A DNA stretch of 35,150 bases from the IMG/VR virus record IMGVR_UViG_3300018405_000040, positions 1-35,150 of that record; one strand, 5' to 3'. The notes under the pieces are model-generated. The model worked only from the letters and a program-made list of their open reading frames with translations. It was not told where the DNA came from and made no database searches. Position numbers and translations under genes: made by a program. Positions within the stretch are counted from its first letter, which is position 1. Every line of letters starts with the position of its first letter. The stretch comes from a virus. Below are positions 23,278 to 30,864 of the stretch, piece by piece.

Positions 23278-23727
23278 ATGACCAACCAACCTCTTCCCGA
23301 GTTCATCGCTGAAACCCGCACCATCACTGTGAAGCGTCGCGGGCAACCCGATTTCGCTTTCAAAGTCCGAGGCCTGAACCTCCTGGACCTGACCGAGCTG
23401 TTCAAGACCCACCTGCCAGACATCGGCGCGGTGGTCGCTATGTACCAGGACTCGGGCGGCCAGCTCAACGAGGCCACCCTCGGCAAGCTGGCGATGCGGA
23501 TCTGGAAGGATGCACCCGGGCTGCTGGCCCACGCTATCGCGCGAGCAGCGGATGACCCCGATTGGGTAGAAAGCGCCGTCCGCCTCCCGATGATGACCCA
23601 GATCGAGGCACTGCGAGAGATCGCGGCCATGACCTTCGACGAGGTAGGCGGAGCAAAAAAGCTACTGGCCGACATCGCGGAGCTGGACAAGGCCGGGCTG
23701 CTGGATCCCGCAAAGATGTCGGCCTGA
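23278..23727 (+). CDS. Tail assembly chaperone, short form (gpG-like, 149 aa)
   Basis: The ATG at 23278 follows AGGAG at a good distance. The product has a beta-rich start (TRTITVKRRGQPDFAFKVRGLNLLDL) and a helical body, and ends KAGLLDPAKMSA at a TGA. Its place between tube and tape-measure genes and the overlapping second frame are those of lambda G. It would bind the tape measure and recruit tube subunits. A slippery heptamer at codons 126-128 gives the longer fusion described next. Confidence 0.85.
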   Translation: MTNQPLPEFIAETRTITVKRRGQPDFAFKVRGLNLLDLTELFKTHLPDIGAVVAMYQDSGGQLNEATLGKLAMRIWKDAPGLLAHAIARAADDPDWVESAVRLPMMTQIEALREIAAMTFDEVGGAKKLLADIAELDKAGLLDPAKMSA

Positions 23728-23984
23728 CCCCAGAAGAAAAAGCCATGCAGTTGTACGATGACCTGCGGGCAGAAGTCAGTCTGCTCATGGCCCACGGTCA
23801 TCACCGCCGAGCCTGGAGCTACACCATCGGCACCATATGGCGGGAAGCCAATCTGGTGCGGAAACGGGTGGCGAACACCATGGCGGCCGAAGCGACGTTG
23901 CTACAGGCGGCCATGGCCTCCGTGCAGTCCAAGCAGGGCGGCAAAAACTTCCAAAAAATAATCGAGGACATGCTTGATGGCTAA
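23278..23984 (+). CDS. Tail assembly chaperone, frameshifted long form (gpGT-like, 235 aa)
   Basis: A -1 shift at A AAA AAG (23655-23661) joins the first 128 residues of the short form to 107 residues of the overlapping frame. The extension, after a basic linker, reads LTPEEKAMQLYDDLRAEVSLLMAHGHHRRAWSYTIGTIWREANLVRKRVANTMAAEATLLQAAMAS and ends at a TAA at 23982. It matches the helical T-like partner expected in lambda-type phages. An alternative is an independent start at the ATG at 23744, but it has no good ribosome binding site. The end overlaps the tape-measure start by eight bases. Confidence 0.82.
23655..23661 (+). other. Programmed -1 frameshift site A AAA AAG
   Basis: The heptamer is in the exact zero-frame phase for tandem slippage (codons AAA and AAG). 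A Shine-Dalgarno-like GAGG at 23641-23644 lies 10 bases upstream and GGCGGAG lies closer still, as in the E. coli dnaX site. GC-rich sequence follows, but I could not settle on one stimulatory hairpin. Confidence 0.82.
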
Positions 23985-26900
23985 CGAGTCAACGAAAGAC
24001 GTAGAACTACGGATCCGAGCGAAGGACTACTCGCAGAAGACCTTCAAGGAGCTGGGATCTACGCTCAAGACCTTGACTCGTTTGCAAGAGCAGCAGAGCG
24101 ACGCCGCCGACAAAGGAGAGGGGAAAGCCAAAGAGCTGGCAGCCACTTACTCCCGCCTGGAGGAGGTCGGCCGCCAGCTCCTCAAGATGGATGCCCTCAC
24201 CAAGACCTGGGAGCGCCAAGCCGCCGCCCTGGAGGAGGCCAAGGTCAACGCCGAGGCGGCCCGGGTCAAGCAGGCCGCCCTGGCCGCCGAGATTGCCAAG
24301 TCCGAGAAGGTGACCAAGAAGCAGGAAGCCGCGCTGCGGTCGGCGGCCGGGGCGGTCGTCCGCGCAGAGAAAGCCGAGTCCAACCGCCAAGCGGCCCTGG
24401 CCCGGACCTCCGAGCAGATGGAGCGCTACGGCATCGACACCAAGCGGGTGGCGGACGCCCAATCAATCCTGGCCAGTCAGGTCGGTAAGGTGAATGCGGC
24501 ACTGGAGCGCCAGGACCGCGCTATCGAGTCGCTGCCCGCCAACACTCAGGCCGCCGCCATTCGCCAGCAGGAAGCGGCGGCACGGCAGGCGTCCCTGCTC
24601 GCATCGCAGCAAGCCGCCGCCCAGGCGTATAAGCAAGCCGCCGCCCAACGGGAAGCAGCCCAGTCCGTCATCAACGCCCTGCAGCGCCAAGCTGATCAGG
24701 CCGTCGCCGCGTCGAAAGGGTACTCAACCCTCGGCAAGGCAGTCCGGGACGTCACTGCAGACCAGCAGCGCCTCGGCCAGACCATTTACGGGATCATTGC
24801 GCCCGCCGCGGCCGCCCGGCAGACCCTGGCTGGCGTGGAGAAGCAGGTCAACGACCTAGACAAGGAGATCACGAGCGCCGGCAAGAGCATCAAGGACGGG
24901 GCCGCCAAGCTCCGCGAGCTGGCCGCCGCCCAGAAAGCCCTCCTCACCTCGGCCCAGGGCATCGATGCCTACCGGCAGCAGGTAGCGGCCGTGCGCGAGG
25001 CGCGCACTGCTTACATCGCGGCGAAAGCCGAGCTGCAGTCCCTGGCGGCCCAGACCAGACTGGCCGGGGTCGACGCCGAGGTCATGGGCAACCGGATCAA
25101 ACAGGCCCAGGCCAAGGTCGCCCAGGCCGGGACGTCCCTGCGCCAGCTCACCCAGGAAGCCCGCAACACCCAGACCACGCTCAAGCAGGCGGGCATCAAC
25201 ACCGCCAGACTGGCGACGGAAGAGAGCCGACTGGTCGATACAGCCAACCGGGCCACCAGCTCGGCGCAACGACTGACCGCCGCGCTCAAGCAGCAGGCCG
25301 CCGCCAGCGGCAAGAGCGCCAGCCTGTTCAAGATGATGTCCGACAACGGCCGCGAGTCGCTGTCCATCTTCCAGCGGATCCGCGGTGAGCTGCTGGCAAT
25401 CGCCACGGCTTTCGTCGGTGTCCAGGGGGCAATCACCCTGGCGGGCGGCGCGGTCAATGCCTACAAGGTGCGCCAGCAAGCGCTGTTGAAGATCTCCACG
25501 GTCGTCGGGCAGAGCGCAGAGGCACAAAACGCCGAATGGGAATACATGGTCGGGCTGGCAAACAAGCTGGGCATCAGCCTGGATGTCGTGGCCACCAGCT
25601 ACACCAAGTTCGCCGTCGCCTCGAACGCCGTGGGCAACTCGCTGCAAGAGACGAAATTCATCTTCGAGAACATCGCGAAGGCAGGCCGGGTATTCGCCCT
25701 TTCCGCTGACGACATGAACGGCGTCTTCCGGGCGCTCGAGCAGATGCTGTCGAAAGGGCAAGTCTACGCGGAAGAGTTGCGCGGCCAGCTCGGCGAGCGT
25801 CTGCCTGGGGCGGTGGCTACCTTCGCCAAGGCGATGGGCATGTCCATCCAGGAAGTCACCAAACAACTCGAGCTCGGCAACGTCACCGCGAAGGAAGTCA
25901 TCAACTTCTCCCGGGAGCAAGGCGCGGCGGTCTACGCACAGTTGGAAGCGGCCGACAAATCACTCGGGGCCGTCGAGGCTCGCCTCGAGAATGCGATGTT
26001 CCTCTTCAAACTGGCGATCGCGGACTCCGGCTTCATCGACGCATATTCCCGCGCCCTGGTGCGCCTCACCGAGTTCCTGAATAGCCCGGACGGGGCGCAG
26101 GCCGCGCAAGCCCTGGGCGAAGGCTTCTCCGCCCTGGCCGAGGCCTTGATCTGGTGTGTCGACAATACCGATCTGCTGGTCATAGCCTTCAAGGTGTTAC
26201 TGGGCCTGAAAATCGGCTCCATCGTCGTGGGCCTGGGGACCAAGATCGGGACACTGGTCAAGGCTGTCATCGATGCACGGGTAAAGTTCCTGGCATGGTC
26301 AGCGACACTAAGCGCATCGAGCGGTGCAGTCGGGGGGCTGGGAATAGCCCTGCGAGGTCTGATGCGCTTGATCCCTATCGTCGGCGGCCTGCTGCTGGCC
26401 TGGGACATCGGCTCGATAATGTACGACCAGAGCAAGACCTTCCGCGATGCCGTCGATACCATGGCCCTGTATCTCAACGGCTTCCGCAATCTCCTGGCCA
26501 CGCTCACCGGGTCCCTGGTGACAGGGATCGAGGACCTATCACGGCTGCTGTTCCGCTCAATCCACCAGATGGGCACCGATGCCGCGAAGGTGATGGCCGA
26601 GCAAGTGGCCGGGATCCTGCGGTTGATCCCGAAAGTCGGCGAAGGGCTGGCCCTGTCCGTGGAGGATTGGGCAGGCAGCCTGGACGGCCCAGAAGGCGAG
26701 TTCGTCAGCAAGACCCAAGCGCTTTGGGACCAGTTAGACAAAGACTGGAAAACCATGCAGGAGGACATGACCAACAAGCAGCGGATGGAAGCGGAGAAGC
26801 GGGCGCAGATCGAATATGCCGAAGCCAGGAAGCAGGCCGCCGGCATGAAATCCGAGTTCGAGTTCACCGAGGATCCCGGCACCGGCCCCGATGCACGGTC

Positions 26901-28377
26901 CCGCCAAGTCGACGCCTTGACCAAGGCTTTCGCCAAGCTGGAGGACAAGGCGAAGAAGGCCGACATCGCCGCCCAGAAAGCCCTGCTGCGGAAAGACCTG
27001 CCGGGCCGGCTCAAGCTGATAGACCAGGAATTTGCCCCGCAGATGGCCGCCGCCAAGGGTATCGGCGGCGCGGAAGGCGCGAAGCTGGTGGCCCAGCTAG
27101 AGAAGATCATCGCGCTGCGCAAGAAGGCGGAGACCGACCAATTCCAGGCCCAGGGGGCAGGGGCGGTCAAGGCATCGACCGACAAGCGGGCCAAGGCCCT
27201 GGAGACGCTGCGCCAGGAGTACGAGAAGCTGGCCGCCAGTGTCGGCAAGCAACAGGCTAAGGTGGACCCGACTACACCGTTTGAAGACCGACTGGCGGCC
27301 CAGCTCAAGGTCATCAACGTCCAGTATGACCAACTGATCGCCAAGGCCAACAAGCTGGGAGGGGAAGAGGGAGCAAGGCTGACCCAGCAGTTCGAGGGCC
27401 TGCGCAAGACCAACCAGGAGCTCGAGACCCAGCGGATGCGCCTGGACGAGCTGGACCGCCTGGAGGCCGCCGCCATCTCCCACGTCAACATCAAGCGCGC
27501 CGGGATCGAGGAGATCAACGCGCTGCGGGAGGCAGGGCTCATCTCGGAAGACGAGCAGGTCCGCCGGGTGAACGAGCTCTATGCCACCCAGAACGCCGAG
27601 ATCGCCAAGGCTGTGACGGCCCTCGAGCAATACGCGATGACCATGGCCACCAGCATGACGCCGGAGCAACTGGCCCTCATCAACGCCGAGATCGCCAAGA
27701 TGCGAGCCGGGCTGCAGGAAGTGTCCGGTACCTACACCAAGATGGACTCCCTGATCGTGAACGGGGTCCTGGACGGGATGATCTCTGGGATCGAGGCCGT
27801 CGCCGAGGGCATCGCCGGGATCATCGACGGCACCATGACGATGGGGGATGTCTGGAGCAACCTGGGCGACGTCATCCGGCAGTTCTTCGCCGACTTCCTG
27901 ATGCAGATTGCGAAAGCCATCCTGCAGCAGATGATCCTGAATTCCCTGGCGTCATTCGGTGGCCCGGTAGGCGGGGCGGCATCGGCAGCCGGGGGCGTGG
28001 CGGCAGGGGTGGCCCACGATGGCGCCGTCGTCGGGTCAGGTAGCATGAACCGGACCCGCAGCGCCCCGTCGACATGGTTCAACAACGCGCCCAGGATGCA
28101 CACAGGCGGCGTGGTCGGCCTCGCGCCGGACGAGGTCCCAACCATCCTGCAGAAAGGCGAGGAGGTGCTGAACAAGAACGACCCGCGCAACGTCATGAAC
28201 GGCGGCGGAGGGGCAGGCGGCACCAACGTCTCGCTTCCCGGCCCGGTCATCTACAACATGTTGGACCAGGACGAGCTGGCCCAGGCGGTCATGTCGAACC
28301 CGTCCACCGGGTCGGCCACGGTTAACATCATCCGCTCCAAGAAGCGCGAAATTAAACAGATCCTGGGGATAGGCTGA
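23977..28377 (+). CDS. Tape measure protein (1466 aa)
   Basis: Sets tail length and is later ejected to help DNA cross the envelope. Residues 1-450 are long Ala/Gln/Glu/Lys coiled coils. A conserved tape-measure domain lies at about 485-645 (VGQSAEAQNAEWEYMVGLANKLGISLDVVATSYTKFAVASNAVG... QVYAEELRGQLGERLPGAVATFAKAMG). Hydrophobic segments lie near 470, 733 (LVIAFKVLLGLKIGSIVVGLG) and 794 (LIPIVGGLLLAWDIG). Further coiled coil and a Gly/Ala-rich C-terminus follow. At about 0.15 nm per residue the tail would be near 220 nm (inference). I chose the ATG at 23977, which overlaps the chaperone stop; an in-frame TTG lies one codon upstream. Confidence 0.93.
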   Translation: MANESTKDVELRIRAKDYSQKTFKELGSTLKTLTRLQEQQSDAADKGEGKAKELAATYSRLEEVGRQLLKMDALTKTWERQAAALEEAKVNAEAARVKQAALAAEIAKSEKVTKKQEAALRSAAGAVVRAEKAESNRQAALARTSEQMERYGIDTKRVADAQSILASQVGKVNAALERQDRAIESLPANTQAAAIRQQEAAARQASLLASQQAAAQAYKQAAAQREAAQSVINALQRQADQAVAASKGYSTLGKAVRDVTADQQRLGQTIYGIIAPAAAARQTLAGVEKQVNDLDKEITSAGKSIKDGAAKLRELAAAQKALLTSAQGIDAYRQQVAAVREARTAYIAAKAELQSLAAQTRLAGVDAEVMGNRIKQAQAKVAQAGTSLRQLTQEARNTQTTLKQAGINTARLATEESRLVDTANRATSSAQRLTAALKQQAAASGKSASLFKMMSDNGRESLSIFQRIRGELLAIATAFVGVQGAITLAGGAVNAYKVRQQALLKISTVVGQSAEAQNAEWEYMVGLANKLGISLDVVATSYTKFAVASNAVGNSLQETKFIFENIAKAGRVFALSADDMNGVFRALEQMLSKGQVYAEELRGQLGERLPGAVATFAKAMGMSIQEVTKQLELGNVTAKEVINFSREQGAAVYAQLEAADKSLGAVEARLENAMFLFKLAIADSGFIDAYSRALVRLTEFLNSPDGAQAAQALGEGFSALAEALIWCVDNTDLLVIAFKVLLGLKIGSIVVGLGTKIGTLVKAVIDARVKFLAWSATLSASSGAVGGLGIALRGLMRLIPIVGGLLLAWDIGSIMYDQSKTFRDAVDTMALYLNGFRNLLATLTGSLVTGIEDLSRLLFRSIHQMGTDAAKVMAEQVAGILRLIPKVGEGLALSVEDWAGSLDGPEGEFVSKTQALWDQLDKDWKTMQEDMTNKQRMEAEKRAQIEYAEARKQAAGMKSEFEFTEDPGTGPDARSRQVDALTKAFAKLEDKAKKADIAAQKALLRKDLPGRLKLIDQEFAPQMAAAKGIGGAEGAKLVAQLEKIIALRKKAETDQFQAQGAGAVKASTDKRAKALETLRQEYEKLAASVGKQQAKVDPTTPFEDRLAAQLKVINVQYDQLIAKANKLGGEEGARLTQQFEGLRKTNQELETQRMRLDELDRLEAAAISHVNIKRAGIEEINALREAGLISEDEQVRRVNELYATQNAEIAKAVTALEQYAMTMATSMTPEQLALINAEIAKMRAGLQEVSGTYTKMDSLIVNGVLDGMISGIEAVAEGIAGIIDGTMTMGDVWSNLGDVIRQFFADFLMQIAKAILQQMILNSLASFGGPVGGAASAAGGVAAGVAHDGAVVGSGSMNRTRSAPSTWFNNAPRMHTGGVVGLAPDEVPTILQKGEEVLNKNDPRNVMNGGGGAGGTNVSLPGPVIYNMLDQDELAQAVMSNPSTGSATVNIIRSKKREIKQILGIG

Positions 28378-29573
28378 TGCAGATACTGGACTTTCAACCC
28401 AACTGGAGATCTCCGGTGTCGGAGACCCGGGAATACTTGACCAACATCATGGTTTCCTATGACCAGACCGAGCAGCGGGCAGCCCTTCGCAGTAAGCCCC
28501 GCTGCACCCTGAATTTCAACGTTCTGCTCCACGGTGCAGAGGCGTCCCAGTTCGATTGGGTCATGTCCGCCGCCCAGGCCCAGGTCCTGCTGGTGCCCTA
28601 CTGGCCGGCGCTCAATACCCTGGCCCAACCGGCGAGCAATGGCGACGTGGTGATCCACCTGACCAAAGCCCTGCCGGCCTGGGTGGTTCCTGGGGAGCGG
28701 CTGGTGCTGCTCGGCGGGAGCAAGGACAGTCAGGCCGTGGTGGTCGGCGCGGTGACGGGTAACACGGTGGTCCTGGACCCGAGCACCCCGGTCCCTGGCA
28801 ACTGGGGCACCGGCACGGCGGTCTATCCAACTTGGGAGTGCCGGGTGCCGGACGGGGTCCCCTTCAAGCGCCACACCACGACGGTGTCGGAAGCGTCGCT
28901 GACCTTGACCCGGCAAGTGAGCGGTGACGATGTGCCGGTGGCCCAGGTGCCCGCCGACATGATCTACAGTGGCCAGGAGGTGCTGGTCCGGGACATCAAC
29001 TGGCGGGATGCCATGGACATCGACATGTCCTGGGTCACCCAGCTTATGGATGGGCAAGTGGGCCGTACCTCCTATGATGTGCTATCGACCCTGCAGCAGC
29101 GGACCAGCAGCGGCACCATCCTGGTGAACGGGCACACCGAGGCCGATTGGTGGTGGTCCTTCTTCGATCGCCACAAGGGCCGCCGGGGCGTCTTCTACGC
29201 CCCCACCCGCAGCCGCGATCTCCCACTGGTGCTGTCCCCCACCCCGGTGATCTCCCCCTTCGCCGTGGCCGGCACCAAGTTCTACCAACTGGCGCAGCCC
29301 GGTACGACGATGCTGACGCACATGATGGTGCGGCTGAAAGACATGTCTTATCGGCTCTACAAGATCAAGGCGATGCAGCCTGACTACATAAACGACGTCA
29401 CCTACATCGAGACGGTGGAGCCCTGGGACCAACCTTATCGCCCAGACCAATCCCCGGTTCACTACCTCGCATCGCTCTGCCGCCTGGGGTCAGACTCAAT
29501 CAATATCAACTGGCTAACCGCCGGCATCGGTGAGATAAAGATCGCCACAACCACCGTAGGAGCTAACTGGTGA
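28377..29573 (+). CDS. Distal tail / minor tail protein (398 aa)
   Basis: Starts within the tape-measure stop (TGATG). The N-terminus (MQILDFQPNWRSPVSETREYLTNIM) and the later DWWWSFFDRHKGRRGVFYAPTRSRDLPL and DMSYRLYKIKAMQPDYINDVTYIETVEPWD suggest a beta-rich tail-hub protein. The two halves look like related beta domains, both built around aromatic W..F/W pairs followed by a valine-rich sheet. Its position between tape measure and the gpL-like gene fits a Dit/gpM-type distal tail role. The name is positional, as I cannot assign a specific family. Confidence 0.75.
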   Translation: MQILDFQPNWRSPVSETREYLTNIMVSYDQTEQRAALRSKPRCTLNFNVLLHGAEASQFDWVMSAAQAQVLLVPYWPALNTLAQPASNGDVVIHLTKALPAWVVPGERLVLLGGSKDSQAVVVGAVTGNTVVLDPSTPVPGNWGTGTAVYPTWECRVPDGVPFKRHTTTVSEASLTLTRQVSGDDVPVAQVPADMIYSGQEVLVRDINWRDAMDIDMSWVTQLMDGQVGRTSYDVLSTLQQRTSSGTILVNGHTEADWWWSFFDRHKGRRGVFYAPTRSRDLPLVLSPTPVISPFAVAGTKFYQLAQPGTTMLTHMMVRLKDMSYRLYKIKAMQPDYINDVTYIETVEPWDQPYRPDQSPVHYLASLCRLGSDSININWLTAGIGEIKIATTTVGANW

Positions 29574-30391
29574 CATACCGCGCTTTCGATGAGAGTAGTC
29601 ACAGCGGGCAGCCGGTCGAGCTGCTTGAGATTCAATACGGCCAGACAGAGGCCGAGATCGTCCGGACCACCAGCGGCGACCGGGACGTGGTGGTCGGCGG
29701 CAAGACCTATCTCGCATTCACCACAACTCGCGACCAATTTGACGACGAGGTAAACCCGGACGACGCGAAACAGCTCTCGATCAGGGTCCCCCGCGACCAC
29801 CCTTTCATCCTGGAGTTCGACCAGCGGGAGTTCCCGACCATGGTGGCCGTCCGCATCAAGCGGTGCCATCTCAATGACCCGGACCTCGGCACGTTCAACA
29901 TCTGGAGCGGTCGGCTGGTGGGCGTATCCTTCGAGGCCCCGTGGATGGTGATGGGGTGCGAGAAGATCGCCACGGCATTGACACAGACCGGCTGCCGGAT
30001 CCGCTATATGCGGCAGTGCCCACATGCGCTCTACATGCCGCGCTGCTGGGCCGACAAAGAGCAATTCAAGGCGGTCGGGCAGGTCACGGCCCTCTCAACA
30101 AACAAGGCAACGGTGACGGTCACACTACCCAGCACCCCGTCAGTCGGATACTACGTTGGCGGGATCCTGCTGTTCAACGGCCTCTCCCGGTTCATCATCG
30201 AGCAGAACGGATCGAACCTGAAACTCAGCCGTCCGCTGCTCGACCTTGATGTGGGCGAGAGTGTTACACTGCACCCAGGTTGCGACCGACTGGCCGCGAC
30301 CTGCAAAGACAAGTTCAACAATCTCGACAACTATGGCGGGTTCGACTACATCCCGCCGAAGGGCCCGTTCGAGGGCACCAGTATCGTTTAA
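29570..30391 (+). CDS. Cysteine-rich tail-tip protein, BR0599/gpL-like (273 aa)
   Basis: A GTG start follows AGGAG and overlaps the previous stop. The N-terminal half is beta-rich. The C-terminal half carries Cys142, Cys150, Cys159, Cys238 and Cys245 in GCRIRYMRQCPHALYMPRCW and GCDRLAATCKDKFNNLDNYGGFDYIPPKGPFEG, the signature of the phage BR0599 family. Lambda gpL carries an iron-sulfur cluster in its C-terminal domain, so a cluster here is plausible, though I infer it only from the spacing. It would sit at the tail tip between distal tail and tip proteins. Confidence 0.85.
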   Translation: MTYRAFDESSHSGQPVELLEIQYGQTEAEIVRTTSGDRDVVVGGKTYLAFTTTRDQFDDEVNPDDAKQLSIRVPRDHPFILEFDQREFPTMVAVRIKRCHLNDPDLGTFNIWSGRLVGVSFEAPWMVMGCEKIATALTQTGCRIRYMRQCPHALYMPRCWADKEQFKAVGQVTALSTNKATVTVTLPSTPSVGYYVGGILLFNGLSRFIIEQNGSNLKLSRPLLDLDVGESVTLHPGCDRLAATCKDKFNNLDNYGGFDYIPPKGPFEGTSIV

Positions 30392-30400
30392 GGGGACATC

Positions 30401-30625
30401 ATGGGCTGGGAGTTTTTCGTCTACGCGATCGTTATGATGGCGGTCTCTTTCCTTCTGCAACGCAAACCGAAGACCTCTCCGCCGCAGGCCCAGGAGTTCC
30501 AGGAAGTCCCGACGGCCCAGGAGGGGGAGTCGATAGTGGTACTATTCGGCACCCGCGATATTAAGAGCCCATCCGTTGTGTGGTATGGTGACGTCGCGAC
30601 CGAAGCCATCAAGAAAAGAGCATAA
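30401..30625 (+). CDS. Small membrane-anchored tail-region protein (74 aa)
   Basis: AAGGGG precedes the ATG. Residues 2-19 (GWEFFVYAIVMMAVSFLL) form one hydrophobic segment, followed by basic RKPK. The soluble part ends with GESIVVLFGTRDIKSPSVVWYGDVATEAIKKRA, whose PxPVxxGTRxVxxPxVxWYGD-like pattern is typical of the N-terminal part of phage tail-tip proteins. It could be a split-off tip domain or a membrane-associated assembly factor. No function assigned. Confidence 0.72.
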   Translation: MGWEFFVYAIVMMAVSFLLQRKPKTSPPQAQEFQEVPTAQEGESIVVLFGTRDIKSPSVVWYGDVATEAIKKRA

Positions 30626-30630
30626 CCACG

Positions 30631-30864
30631 ATGGGCCAAGTCACCTTCAAACACATTCGAGCGCTGGGGTATTGCACTCCACGCCTGCGCGAGTGGTGCC
30701 AGCATAACGGGTTCGAGATGCGCGGGTTCCGGGACGGGATCGATGCAGACAGACTCCGCCAAACTGGTGACCCCTTCGCCATCGCGGCAGCGGATCTAGC
30801 GGAGCAGGAAAACAATCAATGGGTGGAAAGAAAAGCCAAACGGTCGGCTACCGATACAAAGTAG
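30631..30864 (+). CDS. Small tail-region protein (77 aa)
   Basis: The ATG comes five bases after the previous stop, with a weak ribosome binding site, and the gene overlaps the giant tail-tip gene by 46 bases. The sequence RALGYCTPRLREWCQHNGFEMRGFRDGIDADRLRQTGDPFAIAAADLA resembles small helical proteins found just before tail-tip genes in transposable and Chi-like phages; the LREWCQHNGFEMRGFRDGI part looks like a compact helical motif. Function unknown. The tight packing suggests co-expression with the tail tip. Confidence 0.75.
   Translation: MGQVTFKHIRALGYCTPRLREWCQHNGFEMRGFRDGIDADRLRQTGDPFAIAAADLAEQENNQWVERKAKRSATDTK

Noticed and set aside
25932-27542. Long minus-strand open frame (536 codons) opposite the tape measure
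   Set aside because: Ser/Arg-rich low-complexity translation, no ribosome binding site, and fully covered by the strongly supported tape-measure gene; a GC-bias shadow.
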